DNA of 64,000 nt from Solirubrobacterales bacterium. Lineage in GTDB: Bacteria > Actinomycetota > Thermoleophilia > Solirubrobacterales > Solirubrobacteraceae. Of this stretch, positions 8,499-15,679 are shown in pieces. The notes below the pieces were generated by a model that was not told where the DNA came from, did not search any database, and worked only from the letters and a program-made list of their open reading frames with translations. The stretch is taken from contig DAIDME010000089.1 of NCBI GenBank assembly GCA_027449125.1, positions 124,001 to 188,000 on the forward strand, given 5' to 3'. How positions within the stretch are numbered: the first letter of the stretch is position 1; each line of letters starts with the position of its first letter. The position numbers and the translations under genes are program-made.

Positions 8499-9731
8499 CT
8501 AGAACGCCTCCTCGATCACACGGATGAAGCGCGGCGGCGCACGCAGCGCATCGAGGCCGGTGATCTCCTCGGTGGCGGCCAGAAAGCGCGACTCGAGCAC
8601 GGTGTGGGTGACCATCACGAGCCTCGCCTGCTCGCTCATGCCGCGCTGGAAGACCGACTTGACAGACACGCCGTGCGCCGCCAGCACGCGCGCCACGGTC
8701 GCCAGCACACCGGGCTCGTCTGCCACCTCCAGGTGCAGGTAGAAGGCCGAGCTGATGTCCTGCACGATCGGCAGCGTGACCATCTCCTCGGGCGGACTGG
8801 CGGGCGGGATCATCGCGCTGACGACGTCGCCCAGCACCGCCGTGGCGGTCTGCGGGCCCCCGGCGCCGGGCCCGGACATGGTGATCTCGGTGATCTCGGG
8901 CGACTCCACGGTCACGGCGTTGAACGGGCCGCCGACCGAGGCGAGCGGGTGGCCCGGGTAGAGGAAGGCCGGGTGCACCCGGACTGAGAGCGCCTCGCCG
9001 ATCCGCTCGGCGGTCCCCACCAGCTTCAGCCCGAGCCCGAGCTCCCGCGCGTACTGCATGTCGTCGGGCGTGATCTGGCGGATCCCCTCGTAGCGAACCT
9101 GGTCCAGATGCACCGGAGCGCCGAACGCCAGCCGGGCGAGGATGGCCATCTTGGCGGCGGCGTCGCGGCCGTCAACGTCGTCTGACGGGTCGGCCTCGGC
9201 GTAGCCGAGCCGCTGCGCCTCCGCGAGTGCCTGCGCGAACGTGATCCCACGGCTGGCCATCTCGCTCAGGATGAAGTTGGTGGTGCCGTTGACGATTCCG
9301 TGCACACGGTCGATGCGCGCGCCGGCCAGCGACTCCTGGAGGACGCGGATGACCGGGACCACGCCGGCGACCGCGCCTTCGAAGCGCAGCTGGACTCCGG
9401 AAGCGCCGGCAGCCTCGAAGAGCTCGTCGCCATGCTGTGAGAGCAGCTGCTTGTTGGCGGTGACCACGTGGCGGCCGGCGCGCATAGCCTCCAGCACATA
9501 GCTCCTGGCCGGCTCGATGCCGCCGATCAGCTCGACGATCAGCTCGGCGCGCGCGAGGATCTCCGTGAAGTCGCCGCTCGAGCGCGACAGCACGCCGCAG
9601 ACCTCGGGGCGTAGGCCGGTGATGCGCTGGATGCGATCCGAGTGCTCGGCGACCAGCGCCGCGAACGCGCTGCCGACCGTGCCGCGGCCCAGGACCCCGA
9701 TCCGGAAGCTGGGGGCCCGCGGCTCAGACAT
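8499..9731 (-). CDS. hom: Homoserine dehydrogenase
   Basis: A 410-residue NAD(P)H-dependent enzyme reducing aspartate semialdehyde to homoserine, the branch point to threonine and methionine. The Rossmann motif [12 protein letters not shown] lies near residue 12, the catalytic region holds the NGTTNFIL and [16 protein letters not shown] blocks, and a C-terminal ACT domain starts near residue 330 ([20 protein letters not shown]). The ACT domain is where threonine feedback binds in homologues. Its start overlaps the end of lysA by eight bases, so translation is probably coupled. Confidence 0.96.
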   Translation of the reverse strand: MSEPRAPSFRIGVLGRGTVGSAFAALVAEHSDRIQRITGLRPEVCGVLSRSSGDFTEILARAELIVELIGGIEPARSYVLEAMRAGRHVVTANKQLLSQHGDELFEAAGASGVQLRFEGAVAGVVPVIRVLQESLAGARIDRVHGIVNGTTNFILSEMASRGITFAQALAEAQRLGYAEADPSDDVDGRDAAAKMAILARLAFGAPVHLDQVRYEGIRQITPDDMQYARELGLGLKLVGTAERIGEALSVRVHPAFLYPGHPLASVGGPFNAVTVESPEITEITMSGPGAGGPQTATAVLGDVVSAMIPPASPPEEMVTLPIVQDISSAFYLHLEVADEPGVLATVARVLAAHGVSVKSVFQRGMSEQARLVMVTHTVLESRFLAATEEITGLDALRAPPRFIRVIEEAF

Positions 9732-11025
9732 CGCGGCTCACCAGGTCCGCGTAGGTCTCGCGGCGGACCACCAGCCGCGCGTCGCCGCCGGCACAGAAGA
9801 CGACCGGCGGGCGCGGCACGCCGTTGTAGTTGTTGGCCATCGCGTGCCCATAGGCGCCGGTCGCGGGCGTGACCACCAGATCCCCCGGCCGCGGGTCCGG
9901 CAGGCGCACGTCACGCACGATCACGTCGCCCGACTCGCAGTGCTTGCCGGCCAGCTGGCAGAGCTCGCCCTTGCCGGCGCTGCGCATGCGGTTGGCGAGC
10001 GCCGCCTCGTAGCGGGCGCCGTAGAGCATCGGACGCAGATTGTCCGACATGCCGCCGTCAACGGCCACCCAGGTCGAGACGTTGCGCTTCACCGTCTGCA
10101 CCGTATAGAGCGTGACGGTCGAATTGGCCACCAGCGAGCGCCCCGGCTCGACCAGCAGCCGCCGGGCGCTCGGCAGCGCCGTCCTGGCCGCGTCCGTGAG
10201 TGCGGTCAGGTAGGAACTGATCGACGGCGCCTCCTGATGCTCCAGGTAGGGCACCCCAAGCCCGCCGCCGAGGTTGTAGACCTCGAAGCTGCCGAGGCTC
10301 GCCAGCGCCTCGATCGCCCTGGTGAACGGCTCGAGCGCGAGCAGCTGCGAGCCGATGTGGCAGTGCAGGCCGACCAGCCGCAGGTGAGGGGCGTCTGCGA
10401 CCAGGTCGATCGCGGCCCGTGCCTGCGCGATGCCGAAGCCGAACTTGGAGTCGGCCTGCCCGGTCGAGATGGCCGCATGCGTGTCGCCGGCGACATCGGG
10501 CGTGACCCGCAGCAGGACCTCCTGGGTGCGTCCAGCTGCCGCCGCAACCCGTTCGAGCCGGGTGATGTCGTCGGCCGAGTCGAGCACGATGTGGCCGACA
10601 CCAGCGGCGAGCGCCTGCTGCAGCTCGGCCTCCGACTTGGCGTTGCCGTGCAGGTAGATTCGCGCCGGCTCAAAGCCGCCGGCCAGCGCCAGCGCCAGCT
10701 CACCGCCGGAGGCCACATCGCAGGCCAGCCCCTCCTGCGCGAGCAGCCGGTAGACGGCGGTGCAGGGAAATGCTTTGGAGGCGAACAGCACGTCGCTGTC
10801 GTGGTGCAGAGCGGCCAGACCGTCCCGGTAGACGCGAGCGCGGGCGCGCAGGTCCTCCTCGGCGACGATGAACGCCGGGGTGCCGAACTGAGCCGCCAGC
10901 TCGACCGTGTCGCAGCCACCGATCTCCAGGTGGCCGCGGTCGTTGATGCGGCTGCCCAGCGGGTAGACCTGGGACAGCGGGTATGGGTCCGCTTCATCGT
11001 GCACGGGAGCCGCCGATGTTGCCAT
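9724..11025 (-). CDS. lysA: Diaminopimelate decarboxylase
   Basis: A 433-residue alanine-racemase-fold PLP enzyme making L-lysine from meso-diaminopimelate. The PLP lysine is in FASKAFPC, and HCHIGSQ, NLGGGLGVPY and the C-terminal CESGDVI motif are all present. I chose the ATG at 11023-11025 because GGAGG lies seven bases ahead of it. A longer frame to 11151 would run into the neighbouring transporter gene. It heads the lysA-hom-thrC-thrB run typical of actinobacteria. Confidence 0.95.
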   Translation of the reverse strand: MATSAAPVHDEADPYPLSQVYPLGSRINDRGHLEIGGCDTVELAAQFGTPAFIVAEEDLRARARVYRDGLAALHHDSDVLFASKAFPCTAVYRLLAQEGLACDVASGGELALALAGGFEPARIYLHGNAKSEAELQQALAAGVGHIVLDSADDITRLERVAAAAGRTQEVLLRVTPDVAGDTHAAISTGQADSKFGFGIAQARAAIDLVADAPHLRLVGLHCHIGSQLLALEPFTRAIEALASLGSFEVYNLGGGLGVPYLEHQEAPSISSYLTALTDAARTALPSARRLLVEPGRSLVANSTVTLYTVQTVKRNVSTWVAVDGGMSDNLRPMLYGARYEAALANRMRSAGKGELCQLAGKHCESGDVIVRDVRLPDPRPGDLVVTPATGAYGHAMANNYNGVPRPPVVFCAGGDARLVVRRETYADLVSRDV

Positions 11026-11072
11026 GCGCGAGCCTCCGCGGGAGCCTCGCGCCTGCCCGCCCGCGTCGCCCG

Positions 11073-12338
11073 TCAGGACGACGGCTCTGCGGCCGGTGCG
11101 CGCGTCACGCTTTGGAACTGGGCCGTGGCGGGAAGGCCGACGAGCAGGCACGCGGCGGCGGCCACCAGCAGCGCCGTGTGCAGCGCGGAGGCCGACGCAC
11201 CGCCGGACAGCGCCACGCCGGCGAGACCGGCGCCGAGCGCCGCGCCGCCCAGCCGCGCCGTGGAGAGGAGCGCGGAGACGCGCCCGTGCGAGTGATCGGG
11301 GATCGAGTTGAGCGCCGCGCGCGAAACGGGCACGAACAGCATGCCCAGGCCGAGGCCGATCGGCACGAGCGCGATGCCCGCGCCGATTCCGGTAATCGAG
11401 ACACCCGGAATCGCGATCACGCCCATGCCGACACCGGCGCCGACGAAGCCGAGCGCGGTCGGCAGGCGTTCACCGCTGCGGTCCACCAGCCTGCCGGCCA
11501 GTGGCGCCGCCGCACCGACGAACAGGGCCACCACGACGAGCACGGAGCTGGCTCCGAGCGCCGAGTAGTGGGCTGTCTTCTGCAGGTACTGCTCCGCCAG
11601 ATAGAAGGCGCCGATCATCACCGCAAAGGTGAGCCCGGCGACCAGAGATGCGGCGACGACGGTCCGGTTCAGCACGCTCCCCCGGCCCTCCGCGCCGACC
11701 TCGTGGACCACCCGCGGGACGTGGAGGACCACCGCCCAGGCCACCGCCAGGGCCATGGGCACCAGGGCCCACCAGTCGGCCCGCCAGCCGAACGCGACCG
11801 TGAGGATCCCTCCGAGCAGCGGGCCCACGAGGTTCGCCAGGCCGGCGCTGGCGCCCCAGATGCCAAGCGCGCCGCCGCGGCGCTCGGGCGGGAAGCCACT
11901 GACGGCGCCCGCCAGAGCCGCCGGGCTGACCAGCCCGGCACCGACGCCCTGGACGACACGCGTGAGCGACAGCAGCGCGAGGCTCGAGACGACCGCGCCG
12001 AGCGCCGCACCGACGGCAAAGACGAGCAGGCCGAGCAGCGCCACGCGACGCGCGCCGAGCCGGTCGACCAGTCGCCCGCCGGGGAACAGCAGCAGCGCGT
12101 AGGCGGCGAAGTAGGCGCTCAAGACGACCGCAGTGGCGGAGTTGGCGACATGCAGGCCGCGCGCGACCGAGGGCAGCGCGACCGTTATCACCGTGCCGTC
12201 GAGCTGCAGCAGCGCCGCCGCCGCAGTGCAGGCCGCCAGCCGCGTCCACGCTTCGCGCGGAACCGGCGATCTGGTGTCGTGCTGCTGGTCGCGGCCCCGC
12301 CGGCCGCGCCGGGCACGCGCTTCTGTGGTGGCGGTCAC
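11073..12338 (-). CDS. MFS exporter (DHA2/EmrB-like)
   Basis: A 421-residue membrane protein with about 12 or more hydrophobic segments. LDGTVITVALPSVARG in the first segment is the DHA2 drug-efflux motif D1, and GGRLVDRLGARRVALLG is motif A. VQGVGAGLVSPAAL corresponds to motif C of antiporters. It is shorter than most 14-TM EmrB members. It ends 47 bases upstream of lysA on the same strand, so it may be co-transcribed, though the functional link is unclear. Likely substrates are drugs or small metabolites. Confidence 0.82.
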   Translation of the reverse strand: MTATTEARARRGRRGRDQQHDTRSPVPREAWTRLAACTAAAALLQLDGTVITVALPSVARGLHVANSATAVVLSAYFAAYALLLFPGGRLVDRLGARRVALLGLLVFAVGAALGAVVSSLALLSLTRVVQGVGAGLVSPAALAGAVSGFPPERRGGALGIWGASAGLANLVGPLLGGILTVAFGWRADWWALVPMALAVAWAVVLHVPRVVHEVGAEGRGSVLNRTVVAASLVAGLTFAVMIGAFYLAEQYLQKTAHYSALGASSVLVVVALFVGAAAPLAGRLVDRSGERLPTALGFVGAGVGMGVIAIPGVSITGIGAGIALVPIGLGLGMLFVPVSRAALNSIPDHSHGRVSALLSTARLGGAALGAGLAGVALSGGASASALHTALLVAAAACLLVGLPATAQFQSVTRAPAAEPSS

Positions 12339-12426
12339 TGCTTGCAGTATTGCGCGCCGCCGCCACTGTGAGCTTCAATCACGGTTCAGACCCGTTACCC
12401 GGCATCCGAGATCGCGGCCTCTGTCC

Positions 12427-13035
12427 ATGCTCCTGCCACCGCTGGATGATCACGACGTGCATGTCTGGGTGATCGCGCTCGCCGACGCCGACAAGGCGCG
12501 CCGGCGTGAGCTTGCCCACCTCGCCCGCGACAGGCTGCTGGCCGGCTACCTCGGCGTCGGGCCGTCGTCGCTTCAGTTCGTTCGCGGGCCGGGCGGCAAG
12601 CCACGCCTGGGCGACGAGGCTCTGCGCTTCAACCTGTCGCACTCGGAGCGGCTGGGGCTGGTGGGCGTATCGCGTGCCCGCGAGCTGGGCGTTGACGTGC
12701 AGGCACCGCATCCTGCGACCGGCAAGCCGTGGTTCGCCCGGCGGATCTGCACCCCGCGCGAGTACTCAGCCTACGCCGAGCACCCGCAGCCGGAGCGGCT
12801 GCTGCGGCTGTGGGTTCGCAAGGAGGCGGTGGTCAAAGCCCGCGGAGACGCGTCCTTGCTGGCGCTTGACGGCATCGACGTGAGCGACGAGGCGGTCGTC
12901 GGCGGCTGGCTGTGTCGCGACCTGGAGCTGCCCGGCGCGCCGCCGGGCTACCGGGCGGCGCTGGCCGTGAGCGCGGAGCTTGATGACGGCGCTGCCGTCA
13001 GCACCGCGATCTCCACCTACGCGTTCAGCTGGTGA
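12427..13035 (+). CDS. 4'-phosphopantetheinyl transferase (Sfp type)
   Basis: A 202-residue enzyme that moves phosphopantetheine from CoA to a serine of a carrier protein. The family signatures are ordered as expected: GGKPRL (57-61), FNLSHSERLGLVGVS (69-82), LGVDVQ with metal ligand Asp90, and WVRKEAVVKARG with Glu133 and Lys137. Gln92 stands where many members have Glu in the GxDxE motif, so metal coordination may differ. The ATG at 12427 gives the normal length. It diverges from the exporter gene, with no PKS or NRPS gene in the window, so the carrier partner is elsewhere. Confidence 0.9.
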   Translation: MLLPPLDDHDVHVWVIALADADKARRRELAHLARDRLLAGYLGVGPSSLQFVRGPGGKPRLGDEALRFNLSHSERLGLVGVSRARELGVDVQAPHPATGKPWFARRICTPREYSAYAEHPQPERLLRLWVRKEAVVKARGDASLLALDGIDVSDEAVVGGWLCRDLELPGAPPGYRAALAVSAELDDGAAVSTAISTYAFSW

Positions 13036-13081
13036 GCGGGACGCCGTCGGCTCCCCGCCCGTCGCCGCTCGCGCCGCAGTC

Positions 13082-13990
13082 CTACGGCTCGGGCTCCGGC
13101 GCGGGCGTGTCCGCCGCGGCGGCGTCGGTCGTGGGCGTGGCCTGCGCCGCGTCGTCAAACTGGGGCGCTTCCGCGGGCGGGGGCGCCTGCGGCCGGGATG
13201 GCGCCTGAGCTGCCTCGGGGGCCGGCTCAGAGCCCGCGCCCAGCTCCCCGACCGGCTGCTGGCCGCCCTCGATCTGCGCGCCACCCGCCAGCTGCGATTT
13301 GAGCTGGGCGAGCTCATTGTCAACGGCGCTGGTCGAGGAGAGCTCGCGCAGCTGCCGGTCAATGTCGTCCTCGCCCGGCCCGATCGCGGTGAGATCCTCG
13401 AAGGTGCCCGCCGCTTCCAGCTCCTGAACCGCGCCGGCGCGAGCCTTCATCTGCTCGGTCTTGTCGATCGCGCGCTGCATCGCCAGTCCGACGTCGGCCA
13501 TCTGGTTGCCCACGCCGGTGGCGGCCTCGGAGATCCGCACCTGGGCCTCGGCGGCCGAATACTGCGCCTTGATGACCTCCTTCTTGGTACGGAACTGCTC
13601 GATCTTCGTGCGCAGGTTCTGCTCGGACTGGGTCAGCTGCTCCTGCTGTTGCTCGAGCTCCTGCACCTGGCCGTCCAGCGACTGCAGCTCGGTCTGGATC
13701 ACGTTCTTGCGCTCGAGCGCGGTCCGCGCGAGATCCTCGCGGCCCGCCGCGAGCGCCTGGCGCGCCTGCGTGTCGAGCTTGACGATCTGCTGCTGCAGCC
13801 CAGCTTCCTGGGCCTGCAGGCGCTTCTTTGCCGTGACGACGTCGGCGATGCCCCTCTTGACGTTCTGCAGCTGCTCGATCTGCTTCTGGTAGCTGTACTC
13901 GAGCGTCTCGGCCGGATCCTCGGCCTTGTCCAGCACCTTCGAGATCTTCGCTTTGACGACTGTCGACATGCGCCCGGTCAGGCCCGGCAT
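13082..13990 (-). CDS. pspA: PspA/IM30-family membrane-stress protein
   Basis: A 302-residue protein, largely one long coiled coil (about residues 20-225), of the PspA/Vipp1 family that forms ESCRT-III-like membrane-remodelling assemblies. The N-terminal amphipathic helix with VVKAKISKVLDKAEDP matches the family. Gln/Glu heptads follow, and the last ~60 residues are a Pro/Ala-rich, probably disordered tail, an actinobacterial extension. I chose the ATG at 13988-13990, with AAGGAGG about six bases upstream, over a frame reaching 14140. A GGTTTCGAAACC palindrome lies just upstream. Confidence 0.9.
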   Translation of the reverse strand: MPGLTGRMSTVVKAKISKVLDKAEDPAETLEYSYQKQIEQLQNVKRGIADVVTAKKRLQAQEAGLQQQIVKLDTQARQALAAGREDLARTALERKNVIQTELQSLDGQVQELEQQQEQLTQSEQNLRTKIEQFRTKKEVIKAQYSAAEAQVRISEAATGVGNQMADVGLAMQRAIDKTEQMKARAGAVQELEAAGTFEDLTAIGPGEDDIDRQLRELSSTSAVDNELAQLKSQLAGGAQIEGGQQPVGELGAGSEPAPEAAQAPSRPQAPPPAEAPQFDDAAQATPTTDAAAADTPAPEPEP

Positions 13991-14007
13991 CGCATCCTCC
14001 TTGGCAG

Positions 14008-14019
14008 GGTTTCGAAACC
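14008..14019. promoter_or_regulatory. 12-base palindrome upstream of pspA
   Basis: GGTTTCGAAACC is a perfect palindrome located 18 bases above the pspA start, in the divergent gap shared with the thioesterase gene. Its position suits a repressor operator. No regulator can be named from it. Confidence 0.3.
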
Positions 14020-14121
14020 TAGCCTCTAGCGTATCGCCGCCACAGCCGATTGTGGCCGCCGGCAGCCACCCGGGCGCAGCTGCCGGCCGCCCTCCGGGCC
14101 GGCGCGTTAAGGTTGCTGGCG

Positions 14122-14661
14122 ATGCAGTCACGCACGCCATCCCAGTCGACCAGCGTCCTGGCGCACTGGATGGGCGTCGCCGACGCCAACGCGAGCGGCG
14201 ACATCCACGGCGGGACGATCATGAAGCTGGTTGACGAGGCCGCCGGGATCGCCTCGGTCCGGCACTCGCGGCGGCGGACCGTCACCGCGAGCATCGACCG
14301 CATGTCGTTCCTCGTCCCGATCAAGATCGGGCAGCTCGTGACCTTCACGGCGACCGTGAACGCCGCCTGGCGCACGTCAATGGAGGTGGGCGTACGCGTC
14401 GAAGCGGAAGACCCCCGCACCGGCGAGGTGCGCCACGCGAGCAGCGCCTACCTCACGTTCGTGGCGCTCGACGACCGCGGGCTGCCCACGGCGGTGCCGC
14501 CACTCAGCACGGAGACGCCGACGGATGCCCGGCGGGCTCACGACGCGGAGCTGCGCCGGCGCCATCGGCTGGCCGAACGCGAGGCGATCGAGCACGGTCG
14601 CAGCGCGTTCTCGCCACAGCCGCCGGGGTCCGGGGACGCGACGGCGGGCGTATCTCGTTAG
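14122..14661 (+). CDS. Acyl-CoA thioesterase (hotdog fold, YciA-like)
   Basis: A 179-residue hotdog-fold protein. ANASGDIHGGTIMKLVDEAAG (start of the hot-dog helix with its catalytic Asp/Gly region) and the later MEVGVRVEAED and SSAYLTFVALD strands match the broad-range acyl-CoA hydrolases such as YciA and BACH. These hydrolyse acyl-CoA to free acid and CoA in the cytoplasm. The last ~50 residues are a charged tail. I chose the ATG at 14122; the longer frame from 14050 overlaps the pspA promoter region. The gene is divergent from pspA. Confidence 0.88.
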   Translation: MQSRTPSQSTSVLAHWMGVADANASGDIHGGTIMKLVDEAAGIASVRHSRRRTVTASIDRMSFLVPIKIGQLVTFTATVNAAWRTSMEVGVRVEAEDPRTGEVRHASSAYLTFVALDDRGLPTAVPPLSTETPTDARRAHDAELRRRHRLAEREAIEHGRSAFSPQPPGSGDATAGVSR

Positions 14662-14672
14662 TCTCTTCGGGG

Positions 14673-14978
14673 ATGAGCCAAGCAGAGGATCCAGCGCGGC
14701 TGCGCCCCGAGCACCAGGTCACACTCGAGGATGTCCAAGCGCTGATGGGCGCCTCGACGCCGCACTTCGCGATGCAGCTGCGAACCCGCATCCGTGCCCT
14801 CATCGCCCCACTGCCGGCTGAGCACCCGGCCAGGCTGATGGGAGAGCGCGAGATCGTCAGGCTCAACTCGATCGCCCAGGACGGTGAGGTCCGCGGCCAT
14901 CCGCCCGAAGCGGGCCTCCAGCCGCTCGCCAGCGTCTCGCCGGGCAGCGCTGACCCGGCGAGCGGCTCGCGCCACTAG
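14673..14978 (+). CDS. Small hypothetical protein
   Basis: A 101-residue soluble protein, not recognised. The N-terminal ~70 residues are polar and predicted helical (for example LEDVQALMGASTPHF and RTRIRALIAPLPAEHPARL), and the last 30 are low complexity. It follows the thioesterase gene by 11 bases on the same strand and is followed by a strong GC hairpin, so it is probably the last gene of that unit. Codon third positions are G/C rich as in neighbours, which supports a real gene. Confidence 0.55.
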   Translation: MSQAEDPARLRPEHQVTLEDVQALMGASTPHFAMQLRTRIRALIAPLPAEHPARLMGEREIVRLNSIAQDGEVRGHPPEAGLQPLASVSPGSADPASGSRH

Positions 14979-14994
14979 TCACCCTTGCGCGGGC

Positions 14995-15024
14995 GGCGGC
15001 CCGCTGCGGTGAGTGCGGGCCGCC
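14995..15024 (+). terminator. GC-rich terminator hairpin
   Basis: GGCGGCCCGC (14995-15004) pairs perfectly with GCGGGCCGCC (15015-15024) around a 10-base loop, 17 bases after the stop of the small hypothetical gene. No U tract follows, so it may act as a pause or mRNA 3' end. Confidence 0.5.
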
Positions 15025-15068
15025 GTCCGGTCAGCCATGGCGCACCGACTTGGACCAGCGTCCCGGCA

Positions 15069-15127
15069 GGCCAGCGTGTAGGGGGCGCACGACCTCATGT
15101 CTACGCCCCCTACGGACTCTGCTGGCC
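15069..15127 (+). ncRNA. Candidate structured RNA element
   Basis: GGCCAGC (15069-15075) can pair with GCTGGCC (15121-15127), and inside it GTAGGGGGCG (15078-15087) pairs perfectly with CGCCCCCTAC (15104-15113). This makes a two-helix rod with an asymmetric internal loop and a 16-base apical loop. It matches no RNA family I recognise. A small hairpin with a T run at 15252-15270 could end a transcript covering it. The strand is a guess, since a helix reads the same both ways. Confidence 0.3.
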
Positions 15128-15251
15128 ACCCCTGAACCCGGGTGGTGGATGCCGACATTCCGGATGTCAGACACCTCTGATTTCGGCTCGGGCGCCGCCG
15201 ACGTTGATGGCTCTGGCGGGACGCTGGACGCAAAGCTGAAGCGGCGCCGCT

Positions 15252-15270
15252 AACGCAGAGTGCGTTTTCT
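15252..15270 (+). terminator. Small intrinsic terminator-like hairpin
   Basis: AACGCA and TGCGTT pair around the loop GAG and are followed directly by TTCT, giving a short stem with a T-rich tail (TTTTCT) on the plus strand. It would end any plus-strand transcript from the hairpin-rich gap. Confidence 0.35.
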
Positions 15271-15280
15271 ACACGAACCC

Positions 15281-15343
15281 CTAACATGAATTTAATCTAG
15301 CTTCAGGTCGCGGGCTCATCTTTGATAGCGCGACGTACCTCAT
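15281..15343 (-). other. Tiny frame (20 codons) with strong ribosome site
   Basis: On the minus strand an ATG at 15341-15343 is preceded at optimal distance by GGGGAGGAGGTG, among the best Shine-Dalgarno matches in the window. It opens a 20-codon frame starting MRYVALSKM and ending TAG at 15281. Codons are not GC-biased (TTA, AAT, AGA, TCA), unlike the genes around it. It could be a leader peptide, a microprotein, or chance. On the plus strand the same bases give an anti-Shine-Dalgarno CACCTCCTCCCC. Confidence 0.2.
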
Positions 15344-15360
15344 AGCAGCACCTCCTCCCC

Positions 15361-15406
15361 AGAAGCGCGAAGCCGGCCCGCACCACAGCGGGCCGGCTTC
15401 GCTTCT
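15361..15406. terminator. Long perfect hairpin, likely bidirectional terminator
   Basis: GCGAAGCCGGCCCGC (15367-15381) pairs with GCGGGCCGGCTTCGC (15388-15402) over 15 bases with a six-base loop, extended by AGAA/TTCT after a two-base bulge. It lies between convergent genes. Its core is shared with the hairpin at 15453-15478. Confidence 0.45.
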
Positions 15407-15452
15407 GTCGCGTCCCGCTGCTGCTGCCCCAGCGCACCCGTGGTTTAAACGC

Positions 15453-15478
15453 TGAAGCCGGCCCGTGGGCCGGCTTCA
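15453..15478. terminator. Second copy of the GAAGCCGGCCC hairpin
   Basis: TGAAGCCGGCCC and GGGCCGGCTTCA form a 12-base inverted repeat with almost no loop. The 11-base core is identical to that of the hairpin about 85 bases to the left. A pyrimidine-rich tract follows on the plus strand. It probably ends transcripts of the CNNM/CBS gene or the opposite strand. Confidence 0.4.
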
Positions 15479-15679
15479 TCTCTCTCCTCTCAACCACCGG
15501 GCGAATCTCTTCGGCGTGGCCCCTTGGGGGGGCGCGCCCACATCCGGTGTTGCGATTCGGTGATTGTAACGAATGTCTCGTGGCCGTGGGCCACGCCCCG
15601 GCAGGCCTAACAATTCGCCAACCGGCGGCCACCCTCAGGCCAACCACAGGCCGCCATCAGCTCCCAGCCGCACGAGCAG

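Larger units (their letters stand above)
14979..15679. other. Gene-free 700-base gap rich in hairpins
   Basis: No convincing gene lies between the convergent small hypothetical gene and the CNNM/CBS gene. The gap holds at least six inverted repeats (14995-15024, 15069-15127, 15252-15270, 15361-15406, 15453-15478, 15579-15595), an AT-rich patch near 15260-15330 and one tiny frame with a strong ribosome site on the minus strand. Open frames spanning it (for example 14979-15287 minus) are Arg/Pro/Ser-rich and do not resemble proteins. Confidence 0.6.

Noticed and set aside
9517-11295. Plus-strand open frame of 592 codons opposite hom and lysA
   Set aside because: Shadow of two well-supported biosynthetic genes; composition Gly/Arg/Asp-rich with no recognisable domain.
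15078-15113. CRISPR repeat idea for the gap hairpins
   Set aside because: The inverted repeats differ in sequence and spacing; there are no regularly spaced direct repeats.
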